DNA of 64,000 nt, from assembly GCA_963627465.1 (NCBI GenBank), contig CAVGBO010000049.1, positions 1 through 64,000 of the forward strand, written 5' to 3'. The notes below the pieces were generated by a model. It saw only the letters and a list, made by a program, of their open reading frames with translations, was not told the DNA's origin and ran no database searches. Shown here piece by piece: positions 50,565-58,876 of the stretch. Position 1 is the stretch's first letter. The number at the start of each line of letters is the position of its first letter. The DNA comes from CAKUFA01 sp963627465 (lineage in GTDB: Bacteria > Bacillota > Clostridia > Christensenellales > Aristaeellaceae). Both the position numbers and the translations under genes were made by a program.

Positions 50565-53168
50565 TCAGAGCTTCCGTGCCATTTCCCGCAGTAGGAACAG
50601 TTTGTTAATGGCGTCCATGGGGGTCAGTGCCATGACGTCAATGTTTTGCAGCTCATTGATGATTTCGGTTTTGGCAAACTCGAACATGTCCACCTGTTCG
50701 TTCTCCCGTTTCACATCTTCGCCCAGAATGTTCTGGCCGATGGTGTTCTGGTTAATGTCGCTGACTTCCAGCCTTGCCTGAATCTCATGGGCACGCACCA
50801 GCACCGGATGGGGAACCCCTGCCAAGCGAGCCACATGAATGCCGAAGGACTTGTCAGCACCTCCGCGGACAATCTTCCGCAGGAAGATCACATCTTCCCC
50901 GTGCTCCTTGACGGAAATGCAATAATTCTGCACCCCCTCAATGTGACCTTCCAGTTCCGACAGTTCATGATAGTGGGTCGCAAACAAGGTCTTTGCACCC
51001 ACCTTCTGCTTGTCGCACAGGTATTCCACCACCGCCCAGGCAATGGACAGGCCATCAAAGGTGGAGGTGCCCCGGCCGATTTCATCCAGAATCACCAAGG
51101 ATTTTGCCGTGGCATTGCGGAGGATATAAGCCGTTTCCGACATTTCCACCATGAAAGTACTCTGTCCACTGGCTAGGTCATCGGATGCGCCAACCCGAGT
51201 AAAGATCCGATCCACAATAGGAATCCGTGCTTCCTTGGCAGGGACAAAGGAGCCGATGTGCGCCATAAGGGTGATCAATGCCACCTGCCGCATGTAGGTG
51301 CTTTTGCCTGCCATGTTGGGGCCGGTAATAATCAGCATCCGCTGTGCCTGCTGATCCATGTGGGTATCATTGGGGACAAACCCGTCCTGCATGGTCTGCT
51401 CCACCACAGGATGACGCCCCTCCACAATATCTAAACTGCCGTCATCGGTGATTTCCGGGCGCACATAATGATTGCTGACCGCCAGCTTGGCCAAGGCCAG
51501 AATGGCATCCAGCGTCTTCAGTGCCATGGCGGTCTGCTGAATCCGCCCAATCTGGGCAGAAATTTGTTCCCGAATCTCGTTGAACAGCTGCAGTTCCAGC
51601 CGGACAGACTGCTCCTGCGCACCAACGATTTTCTGCTCAATCTCCTTCAGCTCCGGCGTCATGTACCGTTCACAGTTGGCCAGGGTCTGCTTCCGCTGAT
51701 AGCGATCCGGCACCAGTTCATAATAGGAGCGGGTCACCTCAATGTAGTACCCGAACACCTTGTTGTACTGGATGCGCAGGTTCTTGATCCCGGTCTGTTC
51801 CCGCTCCCGCTGCTCCAGCTCCAGAATCCACTGCTTGCCGTTGGTGGAGGCTAGCCGGTAATCGTCCAGCACGGAGGAATAGCCGTCGGCGATAATGCCC
51901 CCTTCCGTAATCAGGATGGGGGCATCCGGATGAATGGCTCTTGCCAGAAGGGATGTCAAATCCTCCAAAGGATCCAGATGATCCCGAATTTCCCGCACAG
52001 CTGCGCTTTCCGACTTTTCCAGCAAGCCCCGAATTCCCGGCACTTTTTGCAAGGAAGCGCACAGTGCCAGACAGTCCCGGGCATTCATGCTCTTATAGGC
52101 TACCTTGCTCAGCAGCCGTTCCACGTCATAGACTCCCTGCAGCTCTTCAGCAAGGGTCATGGTCAGCACATGCTGATGGGTGAATTCCTCCACGGCATCC
52201 AGTCGGCGATTGATGGCTGTTTTGTTCACAAGAGGCTGTTCAATCCAGCTTCTCAGCAGCCGACCTCCCATGGCGGTGGAGGTCTTATCCATCAGCCACA
52301 GAAGAGATCCTTTCTTGGAACGGTTCCGCAGGCTTTCTGTCAGTTCCAGATTGCGCCGGGTGTTTCGATCCAGCAGCATGGTTTCCGTGCCTTGATAAAT
52401 CCGCAGGGTGGTGATGTGCTCCAGCGCATTCTTCTGGGTGTCGCTCAGGTAATGCATCAGGGCTCCTGCTGCGCAAGCACCGGCACGGTATTCCTCCGTC
52501 AGCCCCAAAGGAGACAGATCCTGCAAGGCAAAATGCTTGCACAGGGCTTCCGATGCATTCTGGTACTGGAAGCTGCTGCCGCTCTCCTCCGATGTGGAGA
52601 CTTCCTCCCGCAGGTGACAGGCATGGAGCTTCACCAAGTCGGAGGTAATGATTTCGATAGGGCTAATCCTTGCAACCTCATCCGCCAAGGTTTGCTCCGC
52701 ATGCTCCACCTCATGAACGAAAAATTCGCCGGTGGACACGTCCGCAAAGGCCAGCCCCGCTTTCTCCCCAGTGAAATAAATGGACAGCAGGAAGTTATTC
52801 GCCCGCTCATCCAGCATAGCCGGATCATTCACCGTACCAGGGGTAATGATGCGGATCACGTCCCGCTGCACCAGTCCCTTGGCCAGTGCCGGATCCTCCA
52901 GCTGCTCACAAATAGCAACCTTGTATCCCTTCTCGATCAGCTTCTCCACGTAGGTGTTGGCTGCATGATACGGGATACCGCACATGGGGGCACGCTCTTC
53001 CAGGCCGCAATCCTTGCCGGTAAGGGTCAGCTCCAGCTCATGGGATACCAGCTTGGCATCGTCAAAGAACATCTCGTAGAAATCGCCCAGTCGGAAGAAC
53101 AGAATGCAGTCCTTATACTTGGCCTTCATATTCAGATATTGCTGCATCATGGGCGTTACATTGGCCAT
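50565..53168 (-). CDS. mutS: DNA mismatch repair protein MutS
   Basis: 867 residues. Mismatch-recognition motif KDCILFFRLGDFYEMFFDDA at the N-terminus (Phe-x-Glu triad FYE), connector and lever domains, then the ATPase: Walker A TGPNMAGKSTYMRQ, SFVPAKEARIPIVDRIFTRVGASDDLASGQSTFM, Walker B SLVILDEIGRGTSTFDG and FATHYHELSELE. C-terminal dimerisation tail present. 25 nt before mutL; same operon as the YlbF-like and miaB genes. Confidence 0.98.
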   Translation of the reverse strand: MANVTPMMQQYLNMKAKYKDCILFFRLGDFYEMFFDDAKLVSHELELTLTGKDCGLEERAPMCGIPYHAANTYVEKLIEKGYKVAICEQLEDPALAKGLVQRDVIRIITPGTVNDPAMLDERANNFLLSIYFTGEKAGLAFADVSTGEFFVHEVEHAEQTLADEVARISPIEIITSDLVKLHACHLREEVSTSEESGSSFQYQNASEALCKHFALQDLSPLGLTEEYRAGACAAGALMHYLSDTQKNALEHITTLRIYQGTETMLLDRNTRRNLELTESLRNRSKKGSLLWLMDKTSTAMGGRLLRSWIEQPLVNKTAINRRLDAVEEFTHQHVLTMTLAEELQGVYDVERLLSKVAYKSMNARDCLALCASLQKVPGIRGLLEKSESAAVREIRDHLDPLEDLTSLLARAIHPDAPILITEGGIIADGYSSVLDDYRLASTNGKQWILELEQREREQTGIKNLRIQYNKVFGYYIEVTRSYYELVPDRYQRKQTLANCERYMTPELKEIEQKIVGAQEQSVRLELQLFNEIREQISAQIGRIQQTAMALKTLDAILALAKLAVSNHYVRPEITDDGSLDIVEGRHPVVEQTMQDGFVPNDTHMDQQAQRMLIITGPNMAGKSTYMRQVALITLMAHIGSFVPAKEARIPIVDRIFTRVGASDDLASGQSTFMVEMSETAYILRNATAKSLVILDEIGRGTSTFDGLSIAWAVVEYLCDKQKVGAKTLFATHYHELSELEGHIEGVQNYCISVKEHGEDVIFLRKIVRGGADKSFGIHVARLAGVPHPVLVRAHEIQARLEVSDINQNTIGQNILGEDVKRENEQVDMFEFAKTEIINELQNIDVMALTPMDAINKLFLLREMARKL

Positions 53169-53218
53169 GGAAGTTCCTCCTTGTGCGCTTTCCCGTTTCT
53201 AATGGCAGGTTTCGTGTT

Positions 53219-53632
53219 TTAGCAGTGGCCGCAGCCGCATCCGCCGCCGCAGCTGGAGCAAGATCCGCTGCAGCCGCCAGTTTCTTCCCCGGTTTCCCCG
53301 GTGATGATGAGACGAAGCAGCTGATTCACATTCTCCATCATTTGGCTGAACTCCGCCCGGGATTCCTGCAATTCCTTTACCAGTGGAACCTCGTTCATGC
53401 GCTTTTCCGCTGCTTCCATGGCTTCCCCTGCTTCTGCCAAAACATTCTTATCCGCATTGGCTTCCGTCAGGATGCTTTCCACCTGCTGACGCTTTTCAAT
53501 GACTTCCGCAATGGCCTTGCTGGCCTCAGGGTCAACGGTCACCTGCATTTCTGCCTTGTGCATCCGCTGATAAACATCGCTGTTCAGAATGGCTTCGCCA
53601 AGCTTCTGTGCCTGTTCCAATACCTGCTGCAT
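53219..53632 (-). CDS. YlbF family protein with cysteine-rich tail
   Basis: 137 residues from ATG 53632 (GGAGAG seven nt upstream); a start at 53653 would overlap miaB. Residues 1-115 are helical: LEQAQKLGEAILNSDVYQRMHKAEMQV, EKRQQVESILTEANADKNVL, VKELQESRAEFSQMMENVNQLL, the YlbF/YmcA pattern. The last 20 residues are Gly/Ser/Cys-rich with six cysteines (GCSGSCSSCGGGCGCGHC), consistent with metal or iron-sulfur binding. In Bacillus subtilis YlbF and YmcA form a complex with YaaT that carries Fe-S clusters and affects RNase Y. That link is known for relatives; here it is inference. Confidence 0.87.
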   Translation of the reverse strand: MQQVLEQAQKLGEAILNSDVYQRMHKAEMQVTVDPEASKAIAEVIEKRQQVESILTEANADKNVLAEAGEAMEAAEKRMNEVPLVKELQESRAEFSQMMENVNQLLRLIITGETGEETGGCSGSCSSCGGGCGCGHC

Positions 53633-53645
53633 GGTGCTCTCTCCT

Positions 53646-55055
53646 TTACGCATCGGTCAGTCTTTGGCCGATGAGTGTATTGTTTTTAATCTCCGTAATC
53701 TGCACGGGGATGATCTGTCCCACATCTTCGCCGCTGCCTTCCAGAGTTATGGACAGGCCGTGCCGTCCCTTGCCGGATACGGCGGTTTCGCTCCGGCGGC
53801 TCAGTCCCTCCACCAGCACTTCTTCTCGAGTATTGAGGAACCGTTCCATGGCGTGACGCTGATGGGCTTCCTGCAGGGCAATCAGCCGCTGAATCCGCTC
53901 AGAAGCAACCTCCGGCGGAATCTGGCAGTCCATCTTGGCCGCTCGGGTGCCGGAACGGGGAGAATACACGAAGGTGAAGGCAGAATCATACTCCACCTGC
54001 TCCACCAGGGACAGGGTGTCCTGAAACTGCTCTTCCGTTTCTCCAGGGAAGGCCACAATAATGTCCGTAGTAATGCCAATGCCGGGCACGGTAGCACGCA
54101 GCTTGTTTAACCGATCCAGATAATGCGCACAGTCATAGTGCCGGTTCATTTGCTTCAGGATCTCATCATTGCCAGACTGCACCGGCAGATGAAATTGCGG
54201 CAGCACATGCTTGCAGGTGCCCATAGCCTCAATCAGCTCATCTGACAGATCCTTGGGGTGGGAGGTCATGAACCGAATCCGCTCAATGCCCATGTCATCC
54301 AATCGGTGCAGGAGCCTAGCGAAGGTTGCTCCACCTTCCAGCCCCTTGCCGTAGGAATTGACGTTCTGCCCCAGGAGCATGATTTCCTTCACGCCGCCCT
54401 TTTGCAATGCTTCCGCTTCCCGCAGGATGGCATCCATGTCCCGGCTCCGCTCCCGTCCCCGCACATAAGGCACAACGCAGTAGGAGCAGAAATTGTCACA
54501 GCCGTACATGATGGTAATGTAAGCCGCATCCTGACGCAGGCGCTGCACCGGCATATCCTCCGGCACCACGTCCTTCTGATCTACCTCCACCACCGCACGA
54601 TCCTCCGTCAATGCCCGGTAAAGCATCTCCGGCATGCGATACAGGTTAGCCGTGCCAAAGGCCAGGTCAATAAAGCGGTACTGCTTCAGAATCTTTTCCG
54701 CCATGCCAGGCTGCTGTACCATGCAGCCGCATACGGCAATCTTCAGCCGAGGATTCTTCTTCTGCACCTGCCGCAGCCAATTCACATTGCCCAGTGCCCG
54801 ACGTTCTGCGTTGTCACGAACGCAGCAGGTGTTGAAAATCACGAAATCCGCTTCTTCCCGGTCGGCCGCTTCCTCCATGCCCATCTCTTTCAGCATACCA
54901 GCCAGGTATTCGCTGTCGTGGGCATTCATTTGGCAGCCGTAGGTCACCACATGAAAGGTGCGGGGTCGATCCGGCAAATGGCGAACCTGCTCCATATACA
55001 GCCGCTGTTCTTCCATTTGCTCCCCGCTGACTGTCTGCGCCTTGCGGTCAGTCAT
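53646..55055 (-). CDS. miaB: tRNA-2-methylthio-N6-dimethylallyladenosine synthase
   Basis: 469 residues from ATG 55055 with AAGGAGG upstream. N-terminal methylthiotransferase domain with cluster cysteines in VTYGCQMNAHDSEY (Cys41), FNTCCVRDNAERR and VCGCMVQQ; radical SAM domain with CDNFCSYCVVPYVRGRERSR; C-terminal TRAM domain (EEVLVEGLSRRSETAVSGKG). Converts i6A37 made by MiaA into ms2i6A37. Overlaps RNase G upstream by eight nt. Confidence 0.97.
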   Translation of the reverse strand: MTDRKAQTVSGEQMEEQRLYMEQVRHLPDRPRTFHVVTYGCQMNAHDSEYLAGMLKEMGMEEAADREEADFVIFNTCCVRDNAERRALGNVNWLRQVQKKNPRLKIAVCGCMVQQPGMAEKILKQYRFIDLAFGTANLYRMPEMLYRALTEDRAVVEVDQKDVVPEDMPVQRLRQDAAYITIMYGCDNFCSYCVVPYVRGRERSRDMDAILREAEALQKGGVKEIMLLGQNVNSYGKGLEGGATFARLLHRLDDMGIERIRFMTSHPKDLSDELIEAMGTCKHVLPQFHLPVQSGNDEILKQMNRHYDCAHYLDRLNKLRATVPGIGITTDIIVAFPGETEEQFQDTLSLVEQVEYDSAFTFVYSPRSGTRAAKMDCQIPPEVASERIQRLIALQEAHQRHAMERFLNTREEVLVEGLSRRSETAVSGKGRHGLSITLEGSGEDVGQIIPVQITEIKNNTLIGQRLTDA

Positions 55056-56223
55056 GTTTTTCCTCCTTGATCTGCTTTCGTCCACTGCCTTGGCAATGGA
55101 TGCAGGTTTCTGTCCATTCGTCCCGAAGGGTGCGGCGCTGCCGCTTCCTTGTCAATTCCATCAGACCCAGAGAGGTGAAGCCGTGCACAACCACCTTCAC
55201 CCGATCCTTCATGCAGGCCTGTCTCAGGGCTTCCTCCACCACAGGACGGGATTCCGGCTCCATGTCAATCAGGTCAATGATCACGATGCCTCCCAGATTC
55301 CGCAGCCGCATTTGCCGTGTCGCTTCCTCACAGGCCTGTATGTTCACCTTGCGGATATTTTCCTCCGCCATTTTCGTGCCGGTGGCACGGGCACTATTGA
55401 CGTCAATCACGGTCATAGCTTCGCACTCATCAATGACCAAATTGCCGCCGCAAGGCAAAGGCACCAACCGCCCCAGTGCCTGATTGCGCTGCTGCAGCAG
55501 GTGATCCTTTTCCATGGGATCCTCTTCCGTCCATACCACCGGGTATGTTCCATTGAAGCGCTGACGGAGGCGTTCATCGTTGGTCACGATCGCATCAATG
55601 CCTCGTGGTGCATAGTCTCGCAATACAGCATCCAGCAAGGAAACTTCTTCATAGATAACGGAAGGTGCAGGAGCAGTAGCAGCTTTCTTCATGATGGTCT
55701 GCCACTTCTCCCACAGCGTTTCCGTTTCCTCGGTCAACAAGGTTTCCGATGCCTCAGCGGCTGCCGTGCGCATGACCAGGCCAAAGCGATCATCTGTCAA
55801 GGCACGTCCAAGTTGTTTCAGTGTTTCTCGCTTTTCGCCCTCAATTTTGGCAGAGACGCCAATGTAGCGATCACAGGGCATAAGGATTACGTACTGCCCG
55901 CACAGGGTCACATCCCGTGACAGAAAAGCACCCTTTTGATCGTGAGCTTCCCGCTTTACCTGCACCAGCACCCGATCGCCACATTGGAGTCCTTCGTGGC
56001 GAAAGGTTTGGCTCTTTTCCTTCAAGGGAAGAAAGCCATTCTTCTTCTGACCAATATTGACGAAGGCGGCATCCATGCCAGGAACAATCCGCTCTACCTT
56101 ACCTAGATAGATGGTTTCCGCATCATGGTTCGCCTGGTCATCTCTCAGGTATTCCACCAAGCAGCCGTCTTCCACCACGGCAATTTCCGGCATGTCGCCG
56201 GCCTTGATCCGCACTTCACGCAT
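55048..56223 (-). CDS. rng: Ribonuclease E/G family protein (RNase G type)
   Basis: 391 residues. S1-like domain at the N-terminus (ETIYLGKVERIVPGMDAAFVNIGQKKNGFLPL), RNase-H-like and catalytic domain with the metal-binding aspartates in VIDVNSARATG and IVIIDLIDMEPESRP, and a C-terminal ETCIHCQGSGRK that supplies zinc-link cysteines. No long C-terminal degradosome scaffold, so RNase G-like and shorter than the E. coli protein. The stop of the preceding TIGR03936 gene abuts its start. Confidence 0.93.
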   Translation of the reverse strand: MREVRIKAGDMPEIAVVEDGCLVEYLRDDQANHDAETIYLGKVERIVPGMDAAFVNIGQKKNGFLPLKEKSQTFRHEGLQCGDRVLVQVKREAHDQKGAFLSRDVTLCGQYVILMPCDRYIGVSAKIEGEKRETLKQLGRALTDDRFGLVMRTAAAEASETLLTEETETLWEKWQTIMKKAATAPAPSVIYEEVSLLDAVLRDYAPRGIDAIVTNDERLRQRFNGTYPVVWTEEDPMEKDHLLQQRNQALGRLVPLPCGGNLVIDECEAMTVIDVNSARATGTKMAEENIRKVNIQACEEATRQMRLRNLGGIVIIDLIDMEPESRPVVEEALRQACMKDRVKVVVHGFTSLGLMELTRKRQRRTLRDEWTETCIHCQGSGRKQIKEEKHD

Positions 56224-56894
56224 TACAGTGTCTCCAATGGAACGAGATGCCCCTCTCCATCCTCACCCAGCAGTGCTTCCCGTGTCAGAGTCACCCGAGG
56301 CACAGGGCAGGATGCAAAGTCGCACAGTGTGGTCAGCAGCAAATCCGGCTTGCAGGTATCCGTTGCCGATAAGGCCAGCACAGCCTGCAAGTGACCATCC
56401 TTACAAGAAAGTTCATAAATCATGGGACGGATATCCGTTTCCTTCATGCCGCTTTTCGTTTTCTTCATGGTCATGATGCTTTCCTGCGCCAGATAATCCG
56501 GCAGGCAGGCAGACCAGCGTTCCGCTGTTTCTCCGTCATCCGGCAGAATATCGTACCGGGCAGCTTTCACCATGGACATCAGTGCCGGATGCTTATCATC
56601 AAGCACCTTAGTTTCGGAAAGCTGCATTTCCGGGGGCAGTGCCTGATTCATGGCCGTGAGAAACTCCTCCGGTGTCACATCTTCATACAGGGTGACTTCC
56701 ATCAGTTCTCTTTTGCCGATTGCACCTACAGACAAGGGGGATGCAAAGGTAAGCAGAATGTGGGGGTTAAAGCCGTTGCTGTAGCTAACCGGCAGTCCGG
56801 AACGCCGAAGGGCTCGCTGCATGGCACGCATGATGTCCAGGTGTCCCACATGCCGGAGGCGTTGACTCTTTTCAAACACAGCCATGATCCGCAA
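56223..56894 (-). CDS. TIGR03936 family protein (DUF2344)
   Basis: 223 residues. Start set at TTG 56894 because homologues begin with a short strand followed by FEKSQRLRHVGHLDIMRAMQRALRRSGLPV, and GGGGGTG lies about eight nt upstream; the ATG at 56885 is the alternative. SNGFNPHILLTFASPLSVGAIGKRELMEV is the family hallmark. Function is unknown; the gene is almost always next to, or fused with, the radical SAM TIGR03960 gene and RNase E/G, as here, suggesting a role in an RNA-related modification. Confidence 0.9.
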   Translation of the reverse strand: MRIMAVFEKSQRLRHVGHLDIMRAMQRALRRSGLPVSYSNGFNPHILLTFASPLSVGAIGKRELMEVTLYEDVTPEEFLTAMNQALPPEMQLSETKVLDDKHPALMSMVKAARYDILPDDGETAERWSACLPDYLAQESIMTMKKTKSGMKETDIRPMIYELSCKDGHLQAVLALSATDTCKPDLLLTTLCDFASCPVPRVTLTREALLGEDGEGHLVPLETL

Positions 56895-58731
56895 AAGAAC
56901 ACACCCCCTTGTACCGCTGGATACCGCAGCCGTTGCAGCCTTTGCGGCAGTCCTTGGTGGTTTCAGCCCGCTCCGCCTTCTCCTTCTCATGCCACAGGAA
57001 TTGCTTCGTCACCCCTGCATCGATGAAGTCCCAAGGCAGGATTTCCTCTTTGCTGCGGCGGCGATAAGCATAGAACGCCGGATCCACATGGCACTCGTCG
57101 AAGGCTTCCATCCATTTGTCAAACTTGAACTGTTCGCTCCATCCATCCAGAATGCAGCCCTTTTCGAAAGCCTTCAGCAGCACGTCACACATGCGCCGAT
57201 CGCCCCGGGCAAAGCAAGCTTCCAGATAGCTCAGTTCCGGCTCATGCCAGTTAAAGTTAACACCTTTGACACCGTGAAGTACCGTGCGCAAATAGGCCTG
57301 CTTGTCCTTGATTTGCTGCTGAGTATCCTGAGGCTCCCACTGGAATGGGGTAAAAGGCTTGGGCACAAAGCTGGAAGCGCTGCAGGTAACACGCAGACCC
57401 TTCGCCCGCTGATCCTTTGGCACGGCAAAATAGGCACTGACACATTTTTGCGCTAGGTCACCGATGCCGTCCAAGTCCGCTGTGGTTTCCGTAGGCAGGC
57501 CAATCATGAAATACAGCTTCACCGAGTTCCAACCGCCGTGGAAAGCATCGTTTACCTTCTCCATCAGGTCGGCTTCGCTGACGCCTTTGTTGATTACATC
57601 CCGCAGCCGCTGGGTACCGGCTTCCGGCGCAAAAGTCAGGCTGGATTTATGCACTTTTTGGGTTTCCTCAAGGGACTCCTTCAGCACGCTGTCGATGCGC
57701 AGAGAAGGAAGGCTGACGGAAACATGCTTCTTTTCAAAGGCCTTCATCAGCTCACGAATCAGCTCCGCCAAGCAAGTATAGTCGCCGCTGGACAGGCTGG
57801 ACAGGCTGATTTCCTCATAACCGGTGGTGTTTTCAAGGCTAAGTCCCAGTTCCATCAGCCTTTCCAAACTCCGCTCACGTACAGGGCGGTACAGCATGCC
57901 TGCCTCGCAAAAACGACAGCCCCGGGTACATCCCCGCATGATTTCCAGCATAATGCGGTCATGGATGATTTCTGTGTAAGGCACAGGAATATCCTTGGGG
58001 TAATAGGCTGTGTTCAGATCCACCACAATCCGCTTGTTCACCTTAGCAGGAGCTTCCGGGCAATTAGGCGTAAAGGAAGCAATGGTGCCGTCTTCATGGT
58101 AGGTCACATCATACAAAGAAGGCACGTACACACCTTGCAGCTTTGCCAGCTGCTTCAGGCAGCTTTCCCGGGATTCCCCGGACTTGCGCCATGCCGCAAT
58201 GATGTCACACAATTCCAGCATGACTTCTTCCCCGTCGCCGATCATGAAAGCGTCAATGACCCCTGCAAGAGGTTCCGGATTGAAAGCGCAAGGTCCTCCT
58301 GCCACAATGATGGGATCCTCCCGACGGCGTTCGCTGCTGCGGAAAGGGATGCCGGACAAATGGAGCATGGCAAGAATGTTGGTGTAGCTCATCTCGTATT
58401 GCAGGGTAAAGCCCACCACATCAAAGGCATTCACCGGATGCCTGCTTTCCAATGAAAACAGCGGAACCTGCTCCTGTTCCATCAGCTCCATCATGTCCAC
58501 CCAAGGCATGCAGACACGCTCGCAGAGCATTTTCTCCCGCTGATTGATCAGCCCGTAAAGGATCTTCATGCCCAAGTGGGACATGGCGACCTCGTACGTA
58601 TCCGGAAAGCAGAAAGCGAAGGTAAGCTCCATGCTGTCGAAATCCTTGTGTACGGCGTTCATCTCGCCGCCGGTATATCTGGATGGCTTCTGCACCTTTT
58701 CCAGCATCCGCTCAATCTTATTCTCGTCCAA
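56872..58731 (-). CDS. TIGR03960 family B12-binding-type radical SAM protein
   Basis: 619 residues. N-terminal region resembling a cobalamin-binding-like fold (AFCFPDTYEVAMSHLGMKILYGLIN, DVVGFTLQYEMSYTNILAML), radical SAM domain with MRGCTRGCRFCEAG (Cys268, Cys272, Cys275), and a C-terminal segment with further cysteines (CRKGCNGCG) that could hold an extra cluster. Reaction unknown. First gene of a long operon leading through rng, miaB, mutS and mutL. Confidence 0.93.
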   Translation of the reverse strand: MDENKIERMLEKVQKPSRYTGGEMNAVHKDFDSMELTFAFCFPDTYEVAMSHLGMKILYGLINQREKMLCERVCMPWVDMMELMEQEQVPLFSLESRHPVNAFDVVGFTLQYEMSYTNILAMLHLSGIPFRSSERRREDPIIVAGGPCAFNPEPLAGVIDAFMIGDGEEVMLELCDIIAAWRKSGESRESCLKQLAKLQGVYVPSLYDVTYHEDGTIASFTPNCPEAPAKVNKRIVVDLNTAYYPKDIPVPYTEIIHDRIMLEIMRGCTRGCRFCEAGMLYRPVRERSLERLMELGLSLENTTGYEEISLSSLSSGDYTCLAELIRELMKAFEKKHVSVSLPSLRIDSVLKESLEETQKVHKSSLTFAPEAGTQRLRDVINKGVSEADLMEKVNDAFHGGWNSVKLYFMIGLPTETTADLDGIGDLAQKCVSAYFAVPKDQRAKGLRVTCSASSFVPKPFTPFQWEPQDTQQQIKDKQAYLRTVLHGVKGVNFNWHEPELSYLEACFARGDRRMCDVLLKAFEKGCILDGWSEQFKFDKWMEAFDECHVDPAFYAYRRRSKEEILPWDFIDAGVTKQFLWHEKEKAERAETTKDCRKGCNGCGIQRYKGVCSFADHGCV

Positions 58732-58764
58732 AAAAGCAGCTCCCTTCCATGGTCATGCTCATGT

Positions 58765-58793
58765 AATGTATCATTTTTCAAGGCTTGGGTCAA
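58765..58793 (-). promoter_or_regulatory. Promoter of the radical SAM to ynbB operon
   Basis: Minus strand TTGACC (58788-58793), 17 bp, TACATT (58765-58770). Confidence 0.75.
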
Positions 58794-58826
58794 CCTTTTT
58801 CGCCCCCGAAACCCTGACCTTTCAAC

Positions 58827-58873
58827 GCAAAAATCAGCGGAGCTGCATTCCTTGGAAGCAAGCATCCGCCGAT
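58827..58873 (-). terminator. Terminator after the CapA-like gene
   Basis: Minus strand ATCGGCGGA (58873-58865) pairs with TCCGCTGAT (58841-58833) with one G-T pair and an inner helix, followed by TTTTTGCG. Confidence 0.82.
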
Positions 58874-58876
58874 CAG

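Noticed and set aside
51930..53222. 430-residue plus-strand ORF opposite mutS
   Set aside because: Shadow ORF of mutS, without recognisable domain.
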